The notes: generated by a model from the letters alone, not told the origin. Positions 34,616 through 42,757 are shown, numbered from the stretch's first letter. The stretch is 64,000 bases of DNA from an uncultured Alphaproteobacteria bacterium (GCA_944389495.1 CALXMN010000001.1:142012-206011), one strand, 5' to 3'. Numbers and translations are program-made.

Positions 34616-35449
34616 TTAATCACCTGTATCATCGTTATCTTTGCATTTGATACGAACGATACCTGCATTATCTATCAACACAGCGCCTTGGGACATACTG
34701 TTACTGATAAAGTGCGCGGCGCGTTCGCCGTGCCACGAAATATCGGTTTTAACCTCTTGTCCACAGGCGTGCCCGATACCGGTTGCGTGGTACATAAAGC
34801 AATCACGATTGGCACTTGAAATTGGCAAATCGTTATATAACACCCACGTAATGCCAAGCCACTTTTTTGATGCGCCGCCCGAAATCAACGGCAGATTGTC
34901 GCCCACATAATCTGCGGAAACAAATTCATCCAAAGACAGTAATTCGTTCCATTGGTGTACGCCAACGACGGCGAATCTGCGTCCATCATCTGGGACATCG
35001 TTTTGATTTAAAACTTCCAGTGCGGACAAAATCAAATCTTTGGTCAGACCGGTTGAATAATCACCAACGGATGTGGTTGCTTGCTTCATTGCGCCAACAA
35101 TTAATTCGTCGGTTTTGCGCCCCAACGCATATGCGCCGGCACTGGCGACGACGCGTCGTTCATCAACATTTGTTTTTAATTCATCCAATGCATCAACCCA
35201 ATCACCGGCATAGTAATCTTGTAAAATACATTCAACCGGTTCGTGATTCAGGTTCATAACGGGAACGATACCGTGACGTGATTTTGTACTTGCGGTGCCG
35301 CGTCCAACTTTTTGGAAAGTGGTGGATGCGCCAATAACACCGGATTTGCTGCGAACGGTTGAACGCAGTTTTGTGCCCATCTGTTGGTATGCCAGATGAA
35401 CATCGGCCTCGAATTGTTTTATAAAGACCTGGTCAACTGAAACAGACAT
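34616..35449 (-). CDS. Phage major capsid protein
   Basis: 277 residues, of the Phage_capsid_2-type family seen in podoviruses of alphaproteobacteria. Landmarks: MSVSVDQVFIKQFEADVHLA, FQKVGRGTAS, AGDWVDALDELKTNVDERR, AVVGVHQWNELLSLDEFVSADY (in parts) and GHACGQEVKTDISWHGERAAH. HK97-type fold expected. It is followed by the small head protein and a terminator, and preceded by strong hairpins. Confidence 0.78.
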   Translation of the reverse strand: MSVSVDQVFIKQFEADVHLAYQQMGTKLRSTVRSKSGVIGASTTFQKVGRGTASTKSRHGIVPVMNLNHEPVECILQDYYAGDWVDALDELKTNVDERRVVASAGAYALGRKTDELIVGAMKQATTSVGDYSTGLTKDLILSALEVLNQNDVPDDGRRFAVVGVHQWNELLSLDEFVSADYVGDNLPLISGGASKKWLGITWVLYNDLPISSANRDCFMYHATGIGHACGQEVKTDISWHGERAAHFISNSMSQGAVLIDNAGIVRIKCKDNDDTGD

Positions 35450-35564
35450 TATAAGATTCCTTTGTTAAAAAAATGAAACATAAAAAGTTTTGCAATTACG
35501 GTTGTGCACACCAATATATGCGCCGCAAACAAAACACATAAACGGGTCCCATTATGGGATTGTC

Positions 35565-35607
35565 CAAAAAATATCCAGTCAGACGTGCGCAAAATCTGAC
35601 TGGATAT
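35565..35607 (-). terminator. 13-bp perfect hairpin terminator
   Basis: ATATCCAGTCAGA / TCTGACTGGATAT with an 11-base loop; leftward it ends in TTTTTTGG. Second of two terminators after the Lys-rich gene, within the 226-base gap before the capsid gene. Confidence 0.75.
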
Positions 35608-35644
35608 TAAAAAAGCCCGAACAAATCGGACAATGTGTATATTA

Positions 35645-35672
35645 AATAAAAAATCCCCGTTACCGGGGATTT
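35645..35672 (-). terminator. Terminator of the Lys-rich gene
   Basis: AAATCCCCG / CGGGGATTT stem with a T-rich leftward tail, directly after the Lys-rich gene's stop. Confidence 0.85.
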
Positions 35673-35675
35673 AAA

Positions 35676-36038
35676 TTATTTTTTCTTTGCACACGCTTTT
35701 TTTGCGACCGGTTTTTTTACCGCTGCTTTTTTAGCAGGTGCTTTTTTCGCGGCCGGTTTTGCGGCAACTTTTTTTGCGACCGGCTTTTTCGCTGCAACTT
35801 TTTTTGCAACAGTTTTTTTAGCAGGTGCTTTTTTCGCGACCGGTTTTTTTACCGCAACTTTTTTTGCGACCGGTTTTTTCGCTGCAACTTTTTTTGCAAC
35901 AGTTTTTTTAGCAGGCGCTTTTTTTGCGACCGGTTTTGCCGCTGCTTTCTTTGCGGCCGGTTTTTTTACAGCCGGTTTTGCCGCCGCTTTTTTAGCAGCA
36001 GGTTTTTTTGCGGCTGGTTTCAAGAATGTGAATGCCAT
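35676..36038 (-). CDS. Histone H1/AlgP-like Lys-Ala-rich protein
   Basis: 120 residues, almost wholly [15 protein letters not shown] repeats, strongly basic, resembling the tails of bacterial H1-like proteins and AlgP. Start at 36038 ([12 protein letters not shown]) behind AAAGGAGAG; an in-frame start at 36071 is less likely. A 30-residue block ([16 protein letters not shown]...) is repeated in tandem almost exactly. Such proteins bind and condense DNA. It is encoded between scaffold and capsid in the phage-like cluster, with its own terminators, so it could be a host nucleoid gene captured there or a virion DNA-packaging protein. Confidence 0.75.
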   Translation of the reverse strand: MAFTFLKPAAKKPAAKKAAAKPAVKKPAAKKAAAKPVAKKAPAKKTVAKKVAAKKPVAKKVAVKKPVAKKAPAKKTVAKKVAAKKPVAKKVAAKPAAKKAPAKKAAVKKPVAKKACAKKK

Positions 36039-36142
36039 TCTTCTCTCCTTTTTATTTTTTGGATAGAACAAATTTCTTTTGTTCTTACTTTTATTTTATA
36101 TGAAACAAAAATAATAGTAAAGAAGAAAGTGAATTTTTTTCA

Positions 36143-36799
36143 TCAAGAATATAATTTTTTAAAACCATTTTCTATTTTGCGAACATATTCTGGATCTTGG
36201 TCGCGCCAATATTTTGGATCGCGCATCATTTGTCGCAGATCATTATCAGTTAAATTTTTTTGCATCGGATTATCTGTTTGAACGTTTGGTTCCATTGATT
36301 GCATCATTGTGTATATGCTGCGGATTCCCTGGGGTGTGGCGCACAGTGTATCAAATGCTTCGCGTGGTAAATACTTTTCACCAAATGCATTTATTGCGCG
36401 CAAAGCGTCACACATTTTTTCATCATCACCAAAGAAATTTTTTAATTCATTCATTGCATTTGTTTCATTTTGTGCATTGAATAAATCAGACAACACCGGT
36501 GTTAAAAAATCATTTGCGATTTGATAAATTTTTTCCACTTGGTCCGATGTTAAACCGATTTCGAAAAACTTTTCACGCAGTGCATCATCATCGAACATCG
36601 TGTCTTTTGGATATTCTGCGGCACTTGAAGGAACACCGATTGCACGATAAAATTTTTCGCGTGCATCAGAATCAGAATTTTCATTTGGCACAGAAATCAT
36701 CGTGCCAATTTTCTTTTCTAATTCAGAATACGATTTTAATAATGCATCTGTGTTTAATGTTCCATCTTTATTCAGAAATTTTTCTGGAATTTTTTCCAT
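36143..36799 (-). CDS. Phage capsid assembly scaffolding protein
   Basis: 218 residues when started at 36799 (MEKIPEKFLNKDGTLN), behind AAAGGAAAA; longer in-frame starts upstream overlap the holin-like gene completely. Characteristic pattern: IPEKFLNKDGTLNTDALLKSYSELEKKIG at the start (in parts), then acidic and helical, with an RDPKYWRDQDPEY basic-aromatic C-terminus that would dock on the capsid. T7 gp9-type scaffold. Normal position upstream of capsid. Confidence 0.75.
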   Translation of the reverse strand: MEKIPEKFLNKDGTLNTDALLKSYSELEKKIGTMISVPNENSDSDAREKFYRAIGVPSSAAEYPKDTMFDDDALREKFFEIGLTSDQVEKIYQIANDFLTPVLSDLFNAQNETNAMNELKNFFGDDEKMCDALRAINAFGEKYLPREAFDTLCATPQGIRSIYTMMQSMEPNVQTDNPMQKNLTDNDLRQMMRDPKYWRDQDPEYVRKIENGFKKLYS

Positions 36800-36989
36800 T
36801 TGTTTTCCTTTTTGTTTCGCTGGATTTGCGCAGAAAATAAATTCCGCCCAATGTGAATATGGATTGCAGCATCGTAAATAAATCTGCATCGCCAACTAAG
36901 TATGCGCCAATCGCCGATAATATTCCGATGCCTGATATGATACAGGTTCTGTGTCCGGCCATAAAACCGCCACTGATAATTTTTTTCAT
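36768..36989 (-). CDS. Holin-like small membrane protein
   Basis: 73 residues with two hydrophobic segments (about 15-35 and 38-55: IISGIGILSAIGAYLVG, LFTMLQSIFTLGGIYFL) and a basic C-terminal tail. Size, topology and position next to a cell-wall hydrolase fit a class II holin. It overlaps the scaffold start by 32 bases. Confidence 0.55.
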   Translation of the reverse strand: MKKIISGGFMAGHRTCIISGIGILSAIGAYLVGDADLFTMLQSIFTLGGIYFLRKSSETKRKTNGKNSRKISE

Positions 36990-37012
36990 TTCATTATATC
37001 CTGTTTGTGTAA

Positions 37013-37423
37013 TTACAGATAAAACAACAGTCCATCAATATCTGCGATATATCCGCGTGACGTTGCCCACCCGGGTACAATACCATCACGATGAAAACAC
37101 GTTGCCCCCCAACAGCAATCGCCCAAACCGCCACGCATCATACGTGTTGCCACACGCAGACACATTTGAAAACCGCGGTTGTCGGGCGTAACCTGCATCA
37201 GATGATGACGTGGTGACGATTTGTTTAACACATCGAACAGTTGTGCGTCCGACACAATCTGTTCTGGTGTATGTCCGAATGCGAACACACGATTTTGAAT
37301 CATAGAAGTTAACGCTTCGACCACGCGCAGTGATGCGGCCTGGGTTTCCGCATATACGACACGTGCGATTTTATAGGCCAGCCCCTTTGTTTCATCTGGG
37401 TTCTTTATCAGTGTCAGTTGCAT
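37013..37423 (-). CDS. SleB-type cell wall hydrolase, probable endolysin
   Basis: 136 residues. Family signature: VVYAETQAASLRVVEALTSMIQNR with the catalytic Glu in YAETQ, then CCWGATCFHR, PGWA and a final DGLLFYL. The family cleaves peptidoglycan (N-acetylmuramoyl-amidase or transglycosylase-type). I start at 37423 (MQLTLIKNP); the frame opens further upstream but covers the neighbouring terminators. First gene of the phage-like operon, next to the holin-like gene. Confidence 0.75.
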   Translation of the reverse strand: MQLTLIKNPDETKGLAYKIARVVYAETQAASLRVVEALTSMIQNRVFAFGHTPEQIVSDAQLFDVLNKSSPRHHLMQVTPDNRGFQMCLRVATRMMRGGLGDCCWGATCFHRDGIVPGWATSRGYIADIDGLLFYL

Positions 37424-37452
37424 ATTTGCATATCCCCGTGATTTGTATGTGA

Positions 37453-37486
37453 AATAAAAAACGGGCCGCACAAAATGCGACCCGAA
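37453..37486 (-). terminator. Terminator, second of two after birA
   Basis: Leftward: CGGGTCGCA-TTTTG-TGCGGCCCG with one mismatch, then TTTTTTATTT. Confidence 0.75.
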
Positions 37487-37487
37487 A

Positions 37488-37513
37488 ATAAAAAACCGTC
37501 GACTTGCGACGGA
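37488..37513 (-). terminator. Terminator, first of two after birA
   Basis: CCGTCG / CGACGG stem; leftward it is followed by TTTTTTATTTT. Tandem terminators isolate the phage operon from birA. Confidence 0.8.
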
Positions 37514-37579
37514 CATAATTTTTATTTTTCTATGTGTCGTATAATATCACATTTTAATAAAAAAGTCAAGATAATAATT

Positions 37580-38272
37580 TTATCCATTATGTTGCATACT
37601 GATTTCATCACCATACGCCAACAAATATCGCGATCCGTCACGCAATACCAGTGCGCCATTTTCGTTAATGCCAATCAGTTCTACATTTTCGCCACGATAT
37701 TTTACGACTTTGTTCAAACCCGTCGCCAAATCCATCCAGCGTGCCCGAACCAGTGCGAATTCGGTCTTGCGCCATTTGTCCAGATTTTTCATTAATTTGT
37801 TCAGTAAATCGTGCTTATCAATATCTGCATAGTTATCCAGTTTTGTTGTTTTATAATTTTCCACGGTTGGGTTTGATTTAATATTTATCCCGATTCCGAC
37901 AATTACAAAGCGACCGGCATACTCGATTAATATCCCACATACCTTTTTGCCATCAATCATAATATCGTTTGGCCATTTTATTTTTGGATGAATTTTGAAT
38001 GAAATCAATGTTTCTGCCACGGCGACGGCCACCATATAAGACAGACGTGGATCGCGTTCTTCGGCATTAAATATAAAACTGACATACAAATTACCGTGAT
38101 GCGAAATCCAGGTTCTGCGATACCGTCCGCGACCGGCCGATTGTGCTTCGGCCATAATAACGGTATGATCACGTGCATCACCCATTGCCACCATATTCAG
38201 TGCATATGTCTGGGTACTGGGGATTTTATCAAAAGAAATTAGTTTATATCCGGCCAATTTTGTAAATTCCAT
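37580..38272 (-). CDS. birA: Biotin-protein ligase BirA
   Basis: Activates biotin with ATP and attaches it to the biotin carrier protein of acetyl-CoA carboxylase. Visible: FDKIPSTQTYAL, AEAQSAGRGRYRRTW (the biotinyl-AMP loop), NLYVSFIF, KIKWPNDIMIDGKKVCGILIE (in parts) and VGIGINIKSNP. The 230 residues lack the N-terminal repressor HTH, so it is the monofunctional form. Start overlaps the upstream gene by 29 bases, suggesting coupling. Two terminators follow. Confidence 0.93.
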   Translation of the reverse strand: MEFTKLAGYKLISFDKIPSTQTYALNMVAMGDARDHTVIMAEAQSAGRGRYRRTWISHHGNLYVSFIFNAEERDPRLSYMVAVAVAETLISFKIHPKIKWPNDIMIDGKKVCGILIEYAGRFVIVGIGINIKSNPTVENYKTTKLDNYADIDKHDLLNKLMKNLDKWRKTEFALVRARWMDLATGLNKVVKYRGENVELIGINENGALVLRDGSRYLLAYGDEISMQHNG

Positions 38273-38705
38273 TTGTATTTATAATAAAATCGCGTCCAAA
38301 TATTTTTCGCAGTTGATAAATTGCTGTATCAACGGCGTGCGTTGTTGCGTTTGGTGAATATCCCAATGCGGTACGTAAATCTGCGCCGGTCATTCCGCCG
38401 GATTTATGCAGCATAATAATAATTTGTGCCTGGATATAGGGCAGGTGTACCCTGCGTCCCAGAATATCGTGCAGAATTTGTATGTTTCCATCAATGGCAT
38501 TTTGGATTGCGGTTTTTATTACGATTGGGGTTGCGGGCAAGGCCAGCCCCAGTGAATCAAAATCCAAATATGTTACATCCGGCACATCTGACACAATTGC
38601 GCCCAGTTCGGCCAAGATATTTCGCCAAACCCCATCGGATGAATAAATTCTGATTCCATCTAGCATACTGTATCCAGAATAATAAAAGCATACAATATTG
38701 TCCAA
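38244..38705 (-). CDS. Hypothetical protein with C-terminal winged-helix-like segment
   Basis: 153 residues. The final third (QAQIIIMLHKSGG, AVDTAIYQLRKIFG, NGIYKIGRI) has the alternation and the closing hairpin of an OmpR-type winged helix. The N-terminal two-thirds is an unrecognised alpha/beta segment resembling a receiver domain without a clear phospho-acceptor. The 3' end overlaps birA. An internal ATG at 38666 is an alternative start. Role unknown. Confidence 0.5.
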   Translation of the reverse strand: MDNIVCFYYSGYSMLDGIRIYSSDGVWRNILAELGAIVSDVPDVTYLDFDSLGLALPATPIVIKTAIQNAIDGNIQILHDILGRRVHLPYIQAQIIIMLHKSGGMTGADLRTALGYSPNATTHAVDTAIYQLRKIFGRDFIINTNGIYKIGRI

Positions 38706-38736
38706 TAAAAAAGACCGCGTTTTTACCGCGGTCTAA
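38705..38736 (-). terminator. Terminator of the small HTH gene
   Basis: AGACCGCG / CGCGGTCT stem; leftward T-run TTTTTTATT. Confidence 0.85.
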
Positions 38737-38761
38737 CTGAATCTGAAAACAGATAAAAAAT

Positions 38762-39007
38762 CTATTCTCGTTCTTTATTTTGCGGTTCAATAAACTTGGT
38801 AAAATCCTGGATACTGGCGCCTGTTGACGACAAAATTTTGGAAATACTGTTTGTTGAAGGCCAACGTGGTTGTCCTTCTTTGGACCACCTTTTGCTTTTA
38901 TTAAATGTCGTTGGGTCTAAACCGCTGCATTTTGCAAGGCCCGAACAAGACATACCGTGTTCGGTTGCAAATCGTTCTATGGCCCGCCATACGTCATCGT
39001 GTGTCAT
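38762..39007 (-). CDS. Small Cro/C1-type HTH regulator, paralogue of 9601-9831
   Basis: 81 residues when started at 39007 (MTHDDVWRAIERF), behind GGAGAGAG; upstream in-frame starts run into the intergenic region. HTH core is SCSGLAKCSGLDPTTFNKSK, then PRWPSTNSISKIL and a C-terminal IQDFTKFI. It equals the DNA-binding half of alphaproteobacterial C2/S24 repressors without the peptidase. The mRNA leader contains a 15-base stretch exactly complementary to the neighbouring candidate small RNA, covering the ribosome site. Confidence 0.75.
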   Translation of the reverse strand: MTHDDVWRAIERFATEHGMSCSGLAKCSGLDPTTFNKSKRWSKEGQPRWPSTNSISKILSSTGASIQDFTKFIEPQNKERE

Positions 39008-39183
39008 TTTTCTCTCTCCTCTGGTTACTGTTCGGAAAAATCCGAATTTTTGGACACATATCTGGGATATATGTCTTGATATTGATTTTATTCCACCGAT
39101 GCCCCACGGGCAACAAGGACGATTTCCTAATGTCTTGTTTAAAGTCCTAAAATTTCCACAAAAAATAATTTTGACAAAAATAC

Positions 39184-39212
39184 TTGACAAATACAAAAAT
39201 ATGTATTACATT
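39184..39212 (+). promoter_or_regulatory. Promoter of the candidate small RNA
   Basis: TTGACA (39184-39189), 17-base spacer, TACATT (39207-39212). A second TTGACA lies at 39171. Nothing but the structured RNA region lies downstream on this strand. Confidence 0.55.
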
Positions 39213-39214
39213 TC

Positions 39215-39410
39215 GATTCGTCAAAGGGGGAAACCCCGGCGACGGGGTGAAAACCCGATGGGGTTCAGGGATTCAGACTCCCTCCTACATTCTCTCTCCT
39301 CTGGACTCTGGGCCCCAAATTTTAAAAGTTAAGAATGCCCATTTCTTTTTCTCCTTTCCTTCCTTTCGGGGCATTCGGAAACACCGGCGGGCGACCGCCG
39401 GCGTTTTTTT
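39215..39410 (+). ncRNA. Candidate structured small RNA with CU-rich anti-Shine-Dalgarno loops
   Basis: About 195 bases between two outward genes, with promoter at one end and strong terminator at the other and no credible frame. Hairpins: GGGG-GAAA-CCCC (39226-39237), GGGT-GAAA-ACCC (39245-39256), both GNRA-capped; AGGGA-TTCAGAC-TCCCT (39267-39283); long-range TGGGG/CCCCA; GAATGCCC/GGGCATTC (39333-39376) enclosing a 28-base pyrimidine loop. Unpaired CU-rich stretches (CTCCCTCC, CTCTCTCCTC, CTCCTTTCCTTCC) are complementary to ribosome sites. I could not fit tmRNA, 6S, SRP or RNase P RNA. This layout recalls anti-SD sRNAs of alphaproteobacteria. Confidence 0.6.
39382..39410 (+). terminator. 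Terminator of the candidate small RNA
   Basis: CCGGCGG-GCGA-CCGCCGG hairpin followed by seven T. Confidence 0.9.
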
Positions 39411-39414
39411 ATGG

Positions 39415-40710
39415 TTATTGATCAAGAATATCGCCGGCCTTAATATATTCAGGACTGTTGGGGCGCAATGATTTTTGTGCCCGTCGTGCGTATTCGCGCG
39501 CCTGGGCATCATTGCCGATTAAATGATAATATTCTGCGCGTGCCCAATCGGACCGTCCGTCGTCGTACGCGCGCGCCAATACCCAATATGTAAGTGGCAT
39601 CGCCCCCCCCAACAGTGCGCGTTTGCACATTTCTATGGCCCGATCGCGATCACCGGGTTTATTTCGTTCGGTTAAAACCAATGCCAACGCGGTTTCAATT
39701 TGTGGGGCATTTTGCGTTAATTCCAAACTTTTTTCGTATGCATCAACGCTGTCATCAAAGTGCCCCAGTTGATATTCTATATCCCCCAACAGTTCATAAA
39801 AATATGGATTTTCGGGTCTTCGTGAAATCAGTGTCAATGTTCCCGCACGTGCCGCGTCCAGATTGCCAACCTGCATCTGGGAAATTGCGCGCGCATACAG
39901 TGCCGCATCCGACGTATCTGAATTTGGATATATTGTCGCAACGTTTTTTGCGCTGTCCAGATACCCGATTAATTTTGCGCGTACCAGTTCGTATTCTTTA
40001 CGCAGTTCATCCGATGGTGCATTTTGTGGAACATAATCATCCCCGATTTTTTTAATTTGTGTCCGTATATTTCCCAATCTTTCTGCGGTCAAAGGGTGAT
40101 TAATTTTATTGGGGTTTATTTGTGATTCCAACACGCCCGTCATATTTTCCATTTGTTTGAACACTTCGATAAATCCATTTGGGTTTAACTTTGCCTGGAT
40201 CATCAGTTTTAATCCCATATCGTCGGCAATGCGTTCTTCATCCCGTGTAAACGCCAACATAGATTGTTGTGCCACGCCCCCCGAACCAGCCAAAACCCCG
40301 GCCCCCAGTGACGGATCCCCACCCATTGCCATTAATCCGATTCCCAATGCCTGGATTATCATTGTGCGCGTCATTTCTGCGCCCATTCTGTCGGCCATTT
40401 GTGCCATATGACCACCGATGGTGTGTCCCAATTCGTGCGCAACCACCGCCTGCAGTGCATCGGGTGACTTAATTTGCATCAACAGTCCCGTATACACATA
40501 TACATCTTCGCCACCCATAACAAATGCGTTAAATTCATTACTGTTTATAATATGCACGCGCAGCCGCCCATTCGGTATATCTGCCGCCGTGGCCAATGGC
40601 GTAATCAGTTCTGTAATCACGCGTTCTGTTTCTGTATCGTTAATCAGTGAAGCCGCCTTGGCAGGCATTATAAATACAATGCAAAGCAAAAATATTAATA
40701 TTTTACGCAC
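39415..40710 (-). CDS. BepA/YfgC-like periplasmic M48 metalloprotease with TPR repeats
   Basis: Outer-membrane-assembly protease/chaperone family that clears stalled LptD and BAM substrates in E. coli. Of 431 residues: signal peptide (ends MPAKAA), zinc motif VVAHELGHTIGGH (HExxH) and third ligand in DEERIADDMG, then a C-terminal TPR region (about 265-420: AALYARAISQMQVGN, YFYELLGDIEYQLG, MPLTYWVLARAYDDG). Start overlaps the recG stop by 8 bases, so the two are co-transcribed. Context with BamA and Slam elsewhere in the window is consistent with outer-membrane quality control. Confidence 0.88.
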   Translation of the reverse strand: MRKILIFLLCIVFIMPAKAASLINDTETERVITELITPLATAADIPNGRLRVHIINSNEFNAFVMGGEDVYVYTGLLMQIKSPDALQAVVAHELGHTIGGHMAQMADRMGAEMTRTMIIQALGIGLMAMGGDPSLGAGVLAGSGGVAQQSMLAFTRDEERIADDMGLKLMIQAKLNPNGFIEVFKQMENMTGVLESQINPNKINHPLTAERLGNIRTQIKKIGDDYVPQNAPSDELRKEYELVRAKLIGYLDSAKNVATIYPNSDTSDAALYARAISQMQVGNLDAARAGTLTLISRRPENPYFYELLGDIEYQLGHFDDSVDAYEKSLELTQNAPQIETALALVLTERNKPGDRDRAIEMCKRALLGGAMPLTYWVLARAYDDGRSDWARAEYYHLIGNDAQAREYARRAQKSLRPNSPEYIKAGDILDQ

Positions 40711-42757
40711 TGATTATTACCCCGCGGTCAAAAATAAACATTAAATCGCGCGTCCACACATCCACATCAATCATATCACGTGCGGCATTTGCGGCCAATT
40801 TGAATAAATCCCGATGGCGTGCATAATCAACAAAGTGATAATTAATCCACCCACTTTGTCGTGTTCCCAACAGTTCGCCTGTTCCGCGCATAATTAAATC
40901 TTGTTCTGCGATTGCAAAGCCGTCATCTGTTTCCGTTAAAACATCCAGACGTTTTAACCCAATGTCGCTGATATTACGCCCATATAATAATATGCAGTAT
41001 GATTGCAAATTACCGCGTCCCACGCGTCCACGCAGTTGATGCAGCGCGGCCAATCCGAATCTTTCTGCATTTTCGATAACGATAATTGTTGCGCGTGGGA
41101 CATCTATACCGACCTCTATTACTGTGGTTGCGACAAGTATTTTCATATCAGAATTATCGTCGGCAAATCGTGCCATAACCGCATCACGTTGTTTTTTATC
41201 CATCTGGCCGTGGACCAGTCCCGCCGTTGGGAATATTTTTTTCAGCCAATCATATCGTTCATTAACCGCAGTTAAATCAGAAACATCAGATTCCGCCACC
41301 AAGGGACAGACCCAAAATACTTTGGCCCCCGCATTAATTTGTAACTTTAATCGTTCTGTTAATTCATTAACCCGCGTAATTGGTAATTTTGTTGTTATGA
41401 TTGGCAAACGTCCCGCCGGCTTTTCGTTTATAATCGAAACATCCATATCGCCATATATGGTCATAGACAGTGTTCGTGGAATTGGTGTTGCCGACAGTGC
41501 CAACAAATCTGGATTATTGCCCTTGGTGCGTAATGCCTCGCGCTGGGAAACGCCGAATCTGTGTTGTTCATCAACGATGACCAATCCCAAATCTTTGTAT
41601 TCGACATCTTCTGAAAACAATGCGTGTGTTCCGACAACAATTTTTGTGCGACCCGATCGCAGTGATACCAGTTTTTCACGTCGTGCCGTGCCTTTGTCCC
41701 GTCCGGTCAGGATGTCGCACACAATTCCGATTTTTTCGCACACGGACCCGATTTTTGCATAATGTTGCTGGGCCAGGGTGTCCGTTGGTGCCAACAGTGT
41801 GGTTTGTGCCCCTGTTTCGGCCATTTTTACCGCCGCCGCCAATGCGACAATTGTTTTTCCACTGCCTACATCGCCCTGGACCAGACGCATCATCGGCACA
41901 TCACGCGTCATATCGTTGAAAATTTCATCCAGTGCACGTTTTTGCGCCCCAGTCATTGAAAAGGGCAACGCCGAATAAAATTTTTCCATCAAGTAATATT
42001 TTTTTGGTCGCACAGTGCGACGATTATGCACATCTGCGCGATTGCGTCGACTGATAACAATTGCGGATTGGTGTGCCAACAGTTCCCAATACGCCAACTT
42101 TACAACATATGTTGAATTCGGCATCAAATCGTCCGCCGATTCCGGATAGTGTACGTGTTGTAACGCATCAAAAAATTCACGAACATTTGCATTGGATTCG
42201 CCCGTGATTTTGTCCGGCAACAGGTTAAAGATTTGGTCGCGCACATTTGCAAATGTTTTTTGTGTCAGACCTTCGCCCGCGGGATAAATCGCCTGAACAG
42301 ATGGTATTTTATTTGCGTTTTGCATTTCTTCTATGAAATCAGGATGATTTATCGTCGGTCGTGGGGTGCGTTCCAATTTACCACTGACCATACGCCATTG
42401 GCCAATTGGCAATTTTTTCAGCCAATAATCCAGAAAGTTTACATTAAAAAACTGTAAAATTACGGTATTACCCATTTTATCGGCGCACGTAATTTGTGTG
42501 GGGCGGCGATGACCACGAAATGTGCCGCCGGCCTTGTGCGATTTAACCAATAAAGGTATTGTTATAATGTCGCCGGCGGTGGCGTCGGCCACATTTTCGG
42601 TAACTCCACGTGCGCGAATATACGCGGGCGTATGCAACATAAAATCCAACACGCGCCGCCCACCCAACACATCATTAAACCGCGTGGCCAGAACGGGGCC
42701 AACACCCTTGATAAACTGCAGATCAGTATTTAAAAATTCAAATAATTCGCGCCTCAT
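40703..42757 (-). CDS. recG: ATP-dependent DNA helicase RecG
   Basis: Branch-migration helicase that remodels stalled forks and recombination intermediates. Of 684 residues: N-terminal wedge/OB domain (about 60-150), Walker A QGDVGSGKTIVAL, VDEQHRFG (DEQH box), LSATPIPRTL, VATTVIEVGIDVP and a C-terminal LRGRVGRG and IMRGTGELLG. It is complete. It lies upstream of the BepA-like gene with 8 bases shared; together with priA and dnaB it gives three fork enzymes in one window, but unlinked. Confidence 0.95.
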   Translation of the reverse strand: MRRELFEFLNTDLQFIKGVGPVLATRFNDVLGGRRVLDFMLHTPAYIRARGVTENVADATAGDIITIPLLVKSHKAGGTFRGHRRPTQITCADKMGNTVILQFFNVNFLDYWLKKLPIGQWRMVSGKLERTPRPTINHPDFIEEMQNANKIPSVQAIYPAGEGLTQKTFANVRDQIFNLLPDKITGESNANVREFFDALQHVHYPESADDLMPNSTYVVKLAYWELLAHQSAIVISRRNRADVHNRRTVRPKKYYLMEKFYSALPFSMTGAQKRALDEIFNDMTRDVPMMRLVQGDVGSGKTIVALAAAVKMAETGAQTTLLAPTDTLAQQHYAKIGSVCEKIGIVCDILTGRDKGTARREKLVSLRSGRTKIVVGTHALFSEDVEYKDLGLVIVDEQHRFGVSQREALRTKGNNPDLLALSATPIPRTLSMTIYGDMDVSIINEKPAGRLPIITTKLPITRVNELTERLKLQINAGAKVFWVCPLVAESDVSDLTAVNERYDWLKKIFPTAGLVHGQMDKKQRDAVMARFADDNSDMKILVATTVIEVGIDVPRATIIVIENAERFGLAALHQLRGRVGRGNLQSYCILLYGRNISDIGLKRLDVLTETDDGFAIAEQDLIMRGTGELLGTRQSGWINYHFVDYARHRDLFKLAANAARDMIDVDVWTRDLMFIFDRGVIISA

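Larger units (their letters stand above)
25106..37423 (-). mobile_element. Podovirus-like structural gene cluster interrupted by a dnaB block
   Basis: Leftward genes in order from 37.4 kb: cell-wall hydrolase, holin-like protein, scaffold, Lys-rich protein, major capsid, small head protein, tail adaptor, nozzle, small protein, terminase ATPase half. Then comes an oppositely oriented 3.3-kb block (dnaB, regulator, unknown gene), followed by the terminase nuclease half, portal and two small proteins. No integrase, excisionase, polymerase, tail spike or attachment repeats are visible. It is a defective or domesticated prophage, or possibly a gene-transfer-agent-like relic. Outer edges are inferred from the last recognisable genes. 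Confidence 0.75.

Noticed and set aside
25106-37423. Integration of the prophage with attP inside the terminase gene
   Set aside because: That would put the terminase halves at the outer ends with phage genes between them. Here the halves are inside, facing the dnaB block.
39215-39410. tmRNA (including the split alphaproteobacterial form)
   Set aside because: AGGGA-TTCAGAC-TCCCT resembles a T-arm, but the conserved A58 position is G, there is no acceptor stem with CCA and no Ala-rich tag frame.
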